Source of the DNA: Candidatus Saccharimonadota bacterium
GTDB lineage: Bacteria; Patescibacteriota; Saccharimonadia; Saccharimonadales; UBA4665
Assembly: GCA_025928155.1 (NCBI GenBank)
Contig: JAICKC010000005.1
Span: forward strand, 1 to 64,000
Direction: 5' to 3'
DNA: 64,000 nt
In this document: positions 45,358-52,774 of the stretch, piece after piece
How positions within the stretch are numbered: position 1 is the stretch's first letter
Layout of the letters: each line of letters starts with the position of its first letter
Position numbers and translations under genes: made by a program
Notes under the pieces: generated by a model
The model's database searches: none
What the model was told of the DNA's origin: nothing
The model's input: only the letters and a program-made list of their open reading frames with translations

Positions 45358-45450
45358 TTTGTATTTTTACTACAAACGTATTATTATTGAACTCACAACC
45401 ATTCTAATTCCCAAATGTTGACGATGTCAACTATTTTGTAGGACAATCTT
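45358..45450. promoter_or_regulatory. divergent promoter region with MarR-type operators
   Basis: Three symmetric elements: TTTGTA-N7-TACAAA (45358-45376), GTTGAC-GAT-GTCAAC (45417-45431), and TTGT-AGG-ACAA just after. The TTTTGTAG core occurs on both strands. They lie between the MFS and MarR starts and are candidate binding sites for the MarR protein. Confidence 0.55.
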
Positions 45451-45457
45451 TGACAGT

Positions 45458-45904
45458 ATGAAGCATCAGCACATCAGCCACGAGTTCTATTTCGCACTGC
45501 TGGGAGTTTTAATGACCGCTAAGCAGCATATTGTCGCTATTGGCGGCGAGTTTGGCCTGACGAGCATACAAGCGGTCACGCTGCTACTACTCGACGCTAC
45601 TACACCCCGGCCGATGAAAAACTTCTGTACGGTATACCACTGCGATGCCAGCAACATCACTGGCATCGTGGACGGATTAGAAAGTAAGGGGCTCGTCAGC
45701 CGCCAAAGTGACGCGCACGACCGGCGCATCAAGGTCATCCAGCTTGAATCAGCCGGCCAAAGGATGCAACAACGCATTCTGGAGCGGCTAGCCGCCGACA
45801 GCGGTTACCTGTTTGATCCGCTTAACGCTACCGAGGTGCAGCAGTTTGTACGCATTGTCGAGAAACTCGCTGCCGCTAACACGGTAGGCTGCGGCGGAGT
45901 TTAG
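45458..45904 (+). CDS. MarR-family transcriptional regulator
   Basis: 148 residues. Winged helix with FGLTSIQAVTLLLLD, the recognition-helix region VYHCDASNITGIVDGLESKGLV, and the wing RQSDAHDRRIKVIQL. Dimerisation helices at both ends. It probably represses the divergent MFS exporter and itself, released by a small ligand. Confidence 0.9.
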   Translation: MKHQHISHEFYFALLGVLMTAKQHIVAIGGEFGLTSIQAVTLLLLDATTPRPMKNFCTVYHCDASNITGIVDGLESKGLVSRQSDAHDRRIKVIQLESAGQRMQQRILERLAADSGYLFDPLNATEVQQFVRIVEKLAAANTVGCGGV

Positions 45905-46255
45905 TAAGCTATAAACTGCTGCCAGACCGGTCGTCTCGGCCGGCGAACTTTTACCGACACGAAGGCCGGCGCCGACTGGGCGTCTATGATTGCAATGGTC
46001 ATTTTTGTGTTGCTCCGAGCAAGCCCCGACTTCTTTAGAAGCGGTGAGAAACGCCTGCTCTTTTCTTTTTATTAAAGTTTTTGTCTCTTCGGTGTTTACC
46101 TACACCTGGATTACATTAAGCGTAGCAAGTGCCTATGCTTGGGTCAAGCAAGAAAACTGTGGAAAACCAGAGAGGCTTCTTTGGTTAGGCGTCTGCTGCG
46201 CACATTCGTCGTTTACGACTCATCAGTACGGCTCTTAGAGTATCCGTAGTGTGCG
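45905..46255. other. intergenic region, no gene seen
   Basis: About 350 nt between the MarR gene and a long inverted repeat. It contains short imperfect palindromes (for example GGCCGGCG near 45940) and an AT-rich patch at 46060-46080. An 82-codon frame here has no ribosome site or plausible protein features. It may mark the left boundary of the foreign segment that follows. Confidence 0.4.
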
Positions 46256-46314
46256 TGTGTGGGGAGTAGCTGTTGAGATCGATGAACGACCCGCGAACAG
46301 TACTCGCCCACACA
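46256..46314. repeat. long imperfect inverted repeat
   Basis: Arms 46256-46274 and 46296-46314 pair over 18 bp with one bulged base on each side, around a 21-nt loop. No U-tract on either strand, so it is not a standard terminator. More small hairpins follow (GGAGAG/CTCTCC near 46315-46332, GGCAT/ATGCC near 46348-46361). They lie just beyond the 3' end of the ARC-like operon. Confidence 0.6.
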
Positions 46315-46399
46315 GGAGAGTGATGGCTCTCCCCCAAAGCGGTTCACGGCATGTGAATGCCATGAAGTGTCTGCCCGCTCAGCAGGGTTTGTATTACAC

Positions 46400-46729
46400 C
46401 TAGTGGCTCATCGACCCGATTGCTCGGTAGATGAGGTAGGACGAGAAGGACGCCAGGGCGACTACCACCAGGACGGAGGTGCAGAGGTCAATGACATAGA
46501 CCCCACAGTTCACCACCACCGGACGGTAAATCGCGACCGCGGCAAACGCCAGCCAATGGCTCATGCAGTTCGGGCAGCTGAACAGCTCCCCGAACCACTT
46601 GTTCCGGTTGATGATGGCGTCCCGCAAGGGCTTGGAGACCTTCGCCTTGGTGATGGTCATCGACATCGTCGAGACCGCCAAGCTCAGGAAGGCCACGACG
46701 AGCAGCGCATGGCCGTAGTCGGGTCTCAT
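46400..46729 (-). CDS. DUF1360-like membrane protein
   Basis: 109 residues from the ATG overlapping the upstream stop (TGATG); a 114-residue reading is possible. Helix near 8-28, a KPLRDAI segment, then LFSCPNCMSHWLAF, which matches the CPxC-x-x-W signature of DUF1360 proteins, and a C-terminal helix pair. Members are short membrane proteins found in Bacillus and in actinophages; function unknown. Last gene of the ARC-like operon; codons mostly end in G or C, unlike the surrounding genes. Confidence 0.7.
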   Translation of the reverse strand: MRPDYGHALLVVAFLSLAVSTMSMTITKAKVSKPLRDAIINRNKWFGELFSCPNCMSHWLAFAAVAIYRPVVVNCGVYVIDLCTSVLVVVALASFSSYLIYRAIGSMSH

Positions 46730-46908
46730 CACCAGCACCCACATCCGCTGGCCTGAGTTTCCTCCTCCGTTGAGAGGTTCTCCGCCTGCTCCAGCAGCCC
46801 CTCGACGTCGGGTACCTGCTCACGCAGTTTCTCGAGGTCGAGTTCCGTGCCGTTGCTGCCGGACGGATTGCCCGGGCGACGAGTCCTCTTGCTGTCGAAG
46901 ATTCGCAT
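46729..46908 (-). CDS. 59-residue acidic peptide ending CGCW (Pup-sized)
   Basis: Short ORF with an AAGGGAAG ribosome site. Basic N-terminus (MRIFDSKRTRRPG), a Gly/Asn/Ser linker, an acidic helix near 22-46 (LDLEKLREQVPDVEGLLEQ), and a C-terminus ending SGCGCW. Size, acidity, disorder and central coiled-coil helix resemble Pup, the proteasome tag that binds Mpa/ARC, and the upstream gene is ARC-like. It lacks the Gly-Gly-Gln/Glu end of Pup; the Cys-rich end could instead be a metal site, a lipid or ligation site, or a RiPP core. Coupled to the next gene by TGATG. Confidence 0.65.
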   Translation of the reverse strand: MRIFDSKRTRRPGNPSGSNGTELDLEKLREQVPDVEGLLEQAENLSTEEETQASGCGCW

Positions 46909-46919
46909 TGCTTCCCTTT

Positions 46920-48590
46920 CTACGCCGCAACGAGGCGACGCTTCTGGATTCCTTGGACGTCCGCATGGAACTCGCGGGTGAAGCCGGTCAGTTCCTCTCG
47001 GTGGTCGAGGTCATAGTTCTGCGCGAAGACCAGGTCAATAGCCTCCAGCAGATCGCTGGCACGAAGCCCCTCCGGAGCACTCCCGGACACAAGGTCCCGG
47101 CGCACGGCGATGGAGGTTGCCTGATCGATGATGCCGGCGATCATGGCACCGCTGACCAGCTGGCTGAGGGTGAAGTTGAGGGTCGTTCCACCCTGCAACA
47201 ACACATCGTAGAGCACCCGGCTCTCGTTGAAGAGCGATGCCGTCGCCAGCCCCGCCAGACCCTGGGCAGTGTATCCGTTCGAGAACGGCACGCGGCGCAG
47301 GTACAAGCTGAAGATGTCCTGGGCTGACGCCGGGGTCGGGCGGTCGATCTTGATCTTGCGATCGATGCGCCCATCCCGAACGATTGCCGGGTCGAGAACG
47401 TCGGGACGGTTCGTGGCCAGGATGACCACCGCGCCCGAAGCCTCGAGTCCGTCCATCTCCGTCAGGAACGTGGGTACGATCGTGCGCTCGACGTCCGAGC
47501 TGATGCCCGTGCCGCGCTTGCCCATGATGGCGTCCGCCTCATCGATGAAGATGACTGCGGGGTAGCCGTGCTCCTCGTAAAACCTCCGGGCGTGCTCAAA
47601 CATCTGCCGGATAGTGGCCTCGGCAACGCCGATGTACCTGTCCAGCATCTCCGGGCCCTTGACGTACAGGAAGCCCCCGTCGGTGGCGTGGTGCAGTCGA
47701 GCCAAGGCGGTTGCCGTGGCCTTTCCGAGCAGGGTCTTCCCGTTACCGGGGGGACCGTAGAGCAAGACACCCTTGACCGACTGCTTGCCGTAGAACTGAT
47801 ACAGGTTGGCGTGCAGAACGGGGTCCTCGATGACCTCGCGCATCACGGCCTTGGCGTCGGTAAGTCCACCGATGTCATCCCACGAGACGTTCGTGGTCTG
47901 GCTGAAGGTGAACCGAGACTCCATGCGGCCGAGCACGTGCATGATGACGTATCCGCTGGCGTCGAGGATGACGAGGTCACCCTTCTCGATGCCGTTGAAC
48001 TGGCCGGAGAGGACGACCCGGGGCGAACCCTGGTAGTCGACCTCGACTATGCTGCCGTCGTGCACGTGTTTGATGGTCACGATTTCACCATGTGGCTCCA
48101 TGTCTGCCTTGTCGACGATCTGCATCGTCTCCATCGACAGCTTGACCAGGTCGCCCAGGCGCAGGTTCAGGAACGGCGGGCGCCGGAGCTGAACGTGCTT
48201 ACCATCGTAGAACACGATGACGTACTCGTCGGTGGGGTTGATGACCTCCAGCTGCTCCGGCTGGTACCACTCGTGTGACCCGTCGCGGAACTTAATCCGA
48301 ACGTTCAGGTAGCTGCCGTCGAAGGTCAGGCTCAGGGGCGAACCGTCGGCGCTCTCGTTGATCTGCACGATCTCGCCGGCCTGGCCTTGCTTCCAGCCCT
48401 CGGTGACCCTAGCCTGATTACCTTTGGTGAAGGCTTTCCGGGACGCGGGCGGGATGGGTGTCGAGCCGACGGCGATGACGGGCGCGAGCGCGAGCGGGCT
48501 GGCGGTGAGCTGCTCCAGGAGTGTTGCCTGGGTTTTCACCGTACCCGCCAGCCTGGCCACCATGTCTCGCATGTCTTCGTAGGACGCCAT
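46920..48590 (-). CDS. ARC/Mpa-like AAA ATPase
   Basis: 556 residues. N-terminal helix/coiled coil near 1-30, OB-like domains near 65-120 and 145-215, then one AAA domain: Walker A GPPGNGKT near 279-286, Walker B VIFIDEAD near 346-353. The block RGTGISSDVERTIVP and the entry NVSWDDIGGL are characteristic of the Mpa/ARC proteasomal ATPases. The C-terminus (RRLVAA) lacks the QYL tail that docks to the 20S core, and no proteasome, ligase or Dop gene is in the window. It probably unfolds or remodels protein targets as a ring. First gene of an operon with the CGCW peptide and DUF1360 protein; codon usage is G/C-ending. Confidence 0.85.
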   Translation of the reverse strand: MASYEDMRDMVARLAGTVKTQATLLEQLTASPLALAPVIAVGSTPIPPASRKAFTKGNQARVTEGWKQGQAGEIVQINESADGSPLSLTFDGSYLNVRIKFRDGSHEWYQPEQLEVINPTDEYVIVFYDGKHVQLRRPPFLNLRLGDLVKLSMETMQIVDKADMEPHGEIVTIKHVHDGSIVEVDYQGSPRVVLSGQFNGIEKGDLVILDASGYVIMHVLGRMESRFTFSQTTNVSWDDIGGLTDAKAVMREVIEDPVLHANLYQFYGKQSVKGVLLYGPPGNGKTLLGKATATALARLHHATDGGFLYVKGPEMLDRYIGVAEATIRQMFEHARRFYEEHGYPAVIFIDEADAIMGKRGTGISSDVERTIVPTFLTEMDGLEASGAVVILATNRPDVLDPAIVRDGRIDRKIKIDRPTPASAQDIFSLYLRRVPFSNGYTAQGLAGLATASLFNESRVLYDVLLQGGTTLNFTLSQLVSGAMIAGIIDQATSIAVRRDLVSGSAPEGLRASDLLEAIDLVFAQNYDLDHREELTGFTREFHADVQGIQKRRLVAA

Positions 48591-48635
48591 TGCTGGCTCC
48601 TCCTCTTCTCGTGAAGTACTGATGAAGCGGGACGC

Positions 48636-48659
48636 CTACGGATGTAGGGCCTTACTCAT
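48636..48659 (-). CDS. 7-codon leader ORF
   Basis: In the leader of the ARC-like operon, a perfect AGGAGG sits 2 nt before an ATG that opens MSKALHP and stops at TAG. CCTAC/GTAGG around the stop can pair. The spacing of 2 nt is shorter than ideal. It could be a regulatory leader peptide whose translation affects the downstream gene, or a decoy ribosome site. Confidence 0.4.
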   Translation of the reverse strand: MSKALHP

Positions 48660-48726
48660 AGCCTCCTAAAGGTGTAGGTGCTTCCACGAATTACTAGTAA
48701 ATACAGATGTACCCGTAGACCGACAT

Positions 48727-48754
48727 ATTATAGTATAAATTCAGTTTTATTCAA
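48727..48754 (-). promoter_or_regulatory. promoter of the ARC-like operon
   Basis: Minus-strand TTGAAT (48754-48749), 16-nt spacer, consensus TATAAT (48732-48727). The transcript would have a leader of about 130 nt. GAGGAGG precedes the ATPase ATG at 48590. Confidence 0.7.
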
Positions 48755-48778
48755 GCACTTGTACCTGAGGCCTGCACT

Positions 48779-49444
48779 TTAACTTTGCCCATGGCGGATC
48801 GGGGGGAGATAGAGCCACTGTTTGCGGGCGTAGCGCCACACACTCGGCAGAATGCCGCGCGCAGGCTGGCCGGTGCGGATACTTTTACGCACGTCGGCGG
48901 AGTTTATGTGGTCGGTGCCGATATCGATAAACGTGACATTACCAAATAGGTGTTCATGACTCGTAAGCCGGCTTAAGACTTCGGCCATTTGGGCATGCGA
49001 CACCACGGCAACGACGAGGTGCAGCTTGCGATACAGCGCTGGTAGCTCGCCCTCGTACCATAGCAGCTCGCTGGCAGTGGTCAGCAAACTGAGGTCGGCG
49101 CGGGGAAGCCCGTCGACCACTCGGGTGAGGCTCTTGCTGGTGAGCCGGGCGTCCGGCAGGTCAAAAATCTCAAATTGCTTATACGGCTGAAGTGCGTTTT
49201 GGAGCATAATGCTGCGATGCACGTAGTGTTCCGGTTCGGCGCCGTGTTGGGGCCGGCGCTCTGGTACAAAGTAGACTTTTTCGAGCCCGGCAACTTTTTG
49301 ACTCTTGAGTGCAAACACAATGTGGCCCGTGTGCACCGGGTCAAAGCTGGCACTGTAAATGCCGATGCGTGGCAGTTTTTCATCGTCAAGTACAACCGGC
49401 TTGGTGCCCGGCTGGAAGTGATAGCGGGTTTCGACTTTACCCAT
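48779..49444 (-). CDS. NadD-like nucleotidyltransferase
   Basis: 221 residues from the ATG giving MGKVETRY. The nucleotidyltransferase site IGIYSASFDPVHTGHIVFAL (T/HxGH) is present and an ISSTxxR-like block reads INSADVRKSI. This is the fold of nicotinate-mononucleotide adenylyltransferase; the substrate could differ. It overlaps the 76-residue gene upstream by 8 nt and may belong to the riboswitch-headed transcript starting near 52300. Confidence 0.72.
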   Translation of the reverse strand: MGKVETRYHFQPGTKPVVLDDEKLPRIGIYSASFDPVHTGHIVFALKSQKVAGLEKVYFVPERRPQHGAEPEHYVHRSIMLQNALQPYKQFEIFDLPDARLTSKSLTRVVDGLPRADLSLLTTASELLWYEGELPALYRKLHLVVAVVSHAQMAEVLSRLTSHEHLFGNVTFIDIGTDHINSADVRKSIRTGQPARGILPSVWRYARKQWLYLPPIRHGQS

Positions 49445-49667
49445 GGCTACTCTCCAGCGGCATACCTTCACAGCATTTGGTTACGTTATGACAGGCAGGA
49501 CAAAAGAAGTGCCCGTGCACCGGTTGGATGGGATAGTGCATACACACGTCACAAAAGAGCAGCGGAGACCGCTCCTTAACCATCTCGGCGTATGGATCAT
49601 ACTCGTCGACGTTCACATGAATAGTATAAACCGGTGTCCCGAACAAACTGTAAAAATTCAGTCTCAC
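49437..49667 (-). CDS. small zinc-ribbon-like protein
   Basis: 76 residues. Pairs CDVC and CPAC with nearby His and another CC suggest a zinc ribbon near 39-67. Overlaps the gene before (4 nt) and after (8 nt), so translation is coupled on both sides. Function unknown. Confidence 0.65.
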   Translation of the reverse strand: MRLNFYSLFGTPVYTIHVNVDEYDPYAEMVKERSPLLFCDVCMHYPIQPVHGHFFCPACHNVTKCCEGMPLESSHG

Positions 49668-51223
49668 GCCGCCAGCGTGAGCGCTTTCCTACCCAACCCC
49701 AAAAACTTGTTCCAGGTCGGCGGCTGCTCGGCCTTTTGCGGTGGCGTCTCTGGCGCCTCGCAGTCCACCCTCACGCTGCAGCGTGAACACCGTTTCTCTT
49801 TAACGTTGGCCACGCGCCGATAGTTCTGGTGCCCTTTCGCACACTTAAACCACCGGCTGCCGAGGCCATCTTCATCTCTGGCACGCTTTTTGTCAGGATC
49901 TTCGTCCTGGCCACCAAACACATCCTGCGGATTGCGCTCGTTCTCTGTCAGTGGGTCATCCCCGAGACTCTTGTTCCCCAGTTTTATCTCGTTACCGCAG
50001 GCTGAGTACACACGGTTGTTGCGGGCACCGTCGGCACCGAAACCACCCAGCATATTCTGGAATTGGGCAGCACCAGCTGACTGCAAAGCGGCAGCCGAGA
50101 GGTACGCGGTGTCGCCACCATGGACGCCCTGCTGCAAAGCCCTTTCTTGCAGATGCAGAGCGCGCATCATCTCAATCGTGGAGTAGACCAGCAGCTCGTG
50201 AAGTACTACCGAGTCGTCATCGGTAAACTGGCCCTCGTTCGCTCTCATCCTGTACAGTGCCTCGGCGTACCGTTCGTTAAAGTGGCGTGCTTTGTCGGCG
50301 AGCTGGAGAATCAATGCCTTTGCTCCGGCCGTCTGGCGGCCCCGGACAAGCGACTCGCAAATATGTACGTATGATTCATTAAACGCCCGCTCCATGATTA
50401 CCCGGTACTGCTTAGTCACGTCCACGGTGTTGACGTTCTTTTTGTAGCGCGGATCGCCGGCTTTGTTGGCGATTTCTGTGGCGAGCGCCTTGGCCTGGTC
50501 TGCTGACAGCGTAGCGGTAAGGGCATATTTCAGCCAGTTGTCCGTTACCTCTCCGTCCGGTATGTGGACGCCGTACTGGCCGAATAATTCCTTGAGCCGC
50601 CGTTTGTCGCTGCCGTCAAACGACAGGGAGCCGGTGACCAGGCCGTCCTTGGTGGCGACGTACAGCTGCACGAAGCCGCGCCGCAGGTGCGGCACATAGC
50701 CGATCTTGCGCCAATACGCGTCACCGCTCTGGGCCGCCCCCTCCTCTGGGAAGGGGCTGGCCACGATGCGCACATTGTAGTCGGTTTCACCTCGGACCAT
50801 TCGGTCTACAATGAGCGCGTTTTTGTGGTCCCATACTGAGCGCGTGAGCTGGGGGTTGAACCGCGCGTCTTTTAGGGCGGTCTCTTTGGCACAGGCTAGG
50901 CCGGATTCGGTCATACCGGAAATGGCTGTTTTGAGGTCCTTGGACATGACTCGTCCGTTGACGACGGGGCGGGTGTCAAAATCACGGACTTCCAGGCCTC
51001 CACCCAGCTCCATATCCGTACCAAACCCCTCTTCCACCGAGGTGAAGAATTCGACTTTTGCTTGCGCCGCCTCGGGGCTGTTGATAACCTGGCTTTCTGT
51101 TAGCGTCTCCAGCATAAAGGCGCCGAGCCGGCGGATGGTGCCGAGTGACCGGCCGTAGATTTCGGACTCGGGCGCACGGACTGCGGCTGGGGCGGGCATT
51201 CGCTCAAGGGTGAGTGTGGACAT
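49664..51223 (-). CDS. hypothetical protein with C-terminal zinc ribbon
   Basis: 519 residues, not recognised. Mostly soluble with a mixed alpha/beta N-terminal half (VRIVASPFPEEG, GFVQLYVATKDGLVTGSLSF), a helical middle near 240-360, an acidic linker, and a C-terminal ribbon (FKCAKGHQNYR, then CSRCS). Signal peptide and membrane helix are absent. The stop overlaps the 76-residue zinc-ribbon gene by 4 nt; it follows DUF6580 after 13 nt, so cotranscription from the cobalamin riboswitch is likely. Confidence 0.62.
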   Translation of the reverse strand: MSTLTLERMPAPAAVRAPESEIYGRSLGTIRRLGAFMLETLTESQVINSPEAAQAKVEFFTSVEEGFGTDMELGGGLEVRDFDTRPVVNGRVMSKDLKTAISGMTESGLACAKETALKDARFNPQLTRSVWDHKNALIVDRMVRGETDYNVRIVASPFPEEGAAQSGDAYWRKIGYVPHLRRGFVQLYVATKDGLVTGSLSFDGSDKRRLKELFGQYGVHIPDGEVTDNWLKYALTATLSADQAKALATEIANKAGDPRYKKNVNTVDVTKQYRVIMERAFNESYVHICESLVRGRQTAGAKALILQLADKARHFNERYAEALYRMRANEGQFTDDDSVVLHELLVYSTIEMMRALHLQERALQQGVHGGDTAYLSAAALQSAGAAQFQNMLGGFGADGARNNRVYSACGNEIKLGNKSLGDDPLTENERNPQDVFGGQDEDPDKKRARDEDGLGSRWFKCAKGHQNYRRVANVKEKRCSRCSVRVDCEAPETPPQKAEQPPTWNKFLGLGRKALTLAA

Positions 51224-51236
51224 ATGGGAATTCTGC

Positions 51237-51770
51237 TTAGCGTGCTAGTTGCGCTGACGTTTTTATTGCACGTTGTACGCCAACGCCTGCCAGAGCATAG
51301 AGCCCGAACAGTACGGCCGTATAGACTAGGTCGCTGGCGAGTGTGTTACGGAAGAAAGGTACGGCCATGATGTAGCACTGGATGAAGCCGTGCCAGGTGT
51401 GCGCGTACATGCCGCTGGCTGCCCAGACGGCGAAGTTCGTAACAATGAAGAAAAAGAGGGAAGCGCTGAGGGTTACTGCGACGCCCCTGCGAAGTGTTAG
51501 CGTGCGCAGCCAGTAGTGGCTGGCGAGGGCGATGACAGCGTAGCAGGCCCAGGTAACCCAGATGATATCGTAGAAGCCGATAAACAGGTCGGAGACCATC
51601 ATGGCGGCGAGCGGCACCCACACGGCCGCTCGGCGCGGCAGCACGGCACCGCCAAAGATGGCAATGGCGGTGATGGGTGCGAAGTTGGCCGGGTGCGGTA
51701 ACAGGCGCAGGCTAATGCCGATGGCAATAAGGCTGAAGGCTATGGCCAACTGGAAGCGGTCAGTTTTCAC
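51237..51770 (-). CDS. DUF6580 membrane protein, ECF S-component-like
   Basis: 177 residues, GTG start overlapping the DUF4430 stop by one base. Six helices; RLLPHPANFAPITAIAIFGGAVLP is the hallmark of DUF6580, a family resembling substrate-binding components of ECF vitamin transporters. Position behind a cobalamin riboswitch and a DUF4430 gene argues for corrinoid uptake. The ATPase and EcfT parts would be elsewhere. Confidence 0.72.
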   Translation of the reverse strand: MKTDRFQLAIAFSLIAIGISLRLLPHPANFAPITAIAIFGGAVLPRRAAVWVPLAAMMVSDLFIGFYDIIWVTWACYAVIALASHYWLRTLTLRRGVAVTLSASLFFFIVTNFAVWAASGMYAHTWHGFIQCYIMAVPFFRNTLASDLVYTAVLFGLYALAGVGVQRAIKTSAQLAR

Positions 51771-52141
51771 TACTGCAGCTTCCAGGTGAGGGTGTCGGTG
51801 CTTTTGGTGGTGTACACTCCGGCGCCGACATTCGCCATTCTATTGTTTATATAAAATGTCCAGTATTTTGGCCCGGTCCCTTTGGTGCCGTTGATGGTCG
51901 TGACCATATCACCAAACGTGTAGTGTTTGGTTTGTACGGTAGCGTGCTTTTTAAGGAGAGCCAGGGCGTTTTGATTGGATTGGCCGTGATAACTGAGCTG
52001 GATGGTCTGATGCTGGGCGTTGGTTACCACCGACACTTTGTGGGTTGGTGAATTGGCGACGTACGCCGTGGCGCCGAAGCCGAGCGCAGCAATAACTACG
52101 ACGGCGATTATGTTTGTTTTTAGTATGGCTGCTCGGCTCAT
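51770..52141 (-). CDS. DUF4430 (transcobalamin-like) exported protein
   Basis: 123 residues: an N-terminal anchor helix near 9-29, then a DUF4430 domain (ALALLKKHATVQTKHY, then IN..KYWTFYINNRMANVGAGVYTTKSTDTLTWKL), which is the fold of the C-terminal domain of transcobalamin/intrinsic factor. It would sit outside the membrane and bind a corrinoid for the DUF6580 protein. It is the first gene after the riboswitch. Confidence 0.8.
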   Translation of the reverse strand: MSRAAILKTNIIAVVVIAALGFGATAYVANSPTHKVSVVTNAQHQTIQLSYHGQSNQNALALLKKHATVQTKHYTFGDMVTTINGTKGTGPKYWTFYINNRMANVGAGVYTTKSTDTLTWKLQ

Positions 52142-52205
52142 ATATCCCTCTTCTGTCGGGCGAGCAGCAGGGCCTCGAAAAGAGGTGAATGCTTCTGCTC
52201 GGAAG

Positions 52206-52310
52206 ACTTTTAAGAACCAGGTCTGGCTTACTCACTTACGTGAGATTACAGTTGCGGCACAGCCGGGGAATCGCACCCCATTCCGGTTATGTTGTTAATG
52301 GTACTAGTAG
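52206..52310 (-). promoter_or_regulatory. cobalamin riboswitch
   Basis: The minus strand carries the core landmarks in order: GGGGTGCGATTCCCC, GGCTGTGCCGCAACTGTAA, a P-stem TCACGTAAGTGA, and the B12 box AAGCCAGACCTGG. Downstream, CCTCTT (near 52185) can pair with AAGAGG of the DUF4430 ribosome site (near 52150), suggesting control of translation; CGAGCAG/CTGCTCG forms a further stem. Covariance scoring against RF00174 would settle it. Confidence 0.85.
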
Positions 52311-52458
52311 TGTAGCAGGCAGGTGAGACGCTAGATATAGTATTTTTGTATACAAACTCACGCCGTGCGGAATAGTAAAGCCAGTCGGTAGTGATGTCTG
52401 TCTGATATACTTCAGAATCCATGAAAACCTAGGTGAGCTTGAAAAGTACCTGGATCGC

Positions 52459-52587
52459 ATGACAGTGAGTATAATCCTCAAAAACGAAGACAATAAGATT
52501 GGTACTGTCCAGGAAAATGTGCCGAATATTTTACAGTCTATTCCCCCGCTGCTAACTAGAATGGAACTCGAGAAAGCATTACAATAG
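52459..52587 (+). pseudogene. short ORF, probable gene remnant
   Basis: 42 codons from the first ATG (MTVSIILKNEDNKIG), but the open frame continues upstream to about 52327 with protein-like sequence (HENLGELEKYLDR) and no start codon. It looks like the 3' end of a gene whose 5' part is lost, overlapping the leader of the riboswitch on the other strand. Confidence 0.4.
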
Positions 52588-52598
52588 GAGCAAGTCTG

Positions 52599-52751
52599 AT
52601 GAAACTACCCGTACAACGAAAACAAGTGAGCCTACGTGAAATTGCGGCCCCAAAGCCCTCGCGCGCAGCGTCTCGCGCCGTCCGAAGCGCTCTTAAGGGT
52701 GCTTATAAGGATCAACAAGCGACTCTCAAAAAAGCACGCTCAGCAAAGTAG
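52599..52751 (+). CDS. 50-residue basic protein
   Basis: Short ORF with AGGAG 8 nt before the ATG. Strongly basic and helical (MKLPVQRKQVSLREIAA, LKGAYKDQQATLKKARSAK), following the remnant ORF by 11 nt. It could be a nucleic-acid-binding peptide or the second half of a toxin-antitoxin-like pair; nothing decides. Confidence 0.5.
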   Translation: MKLPVQRKQVSLREIAAPKPSRAASRAVRSALKGAYKDQQATLKKARSAK

Positions 52752-52774
52752 TGATAGGTTTTGCTTTGGAGCCC

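Noticed and set aside
45990-46238. 82-codon ORF in the gap after MarR
   Set aside because: No Shine-Dalgarno, odd Cys/Trp-rich composition and no protein features; treated as chance.
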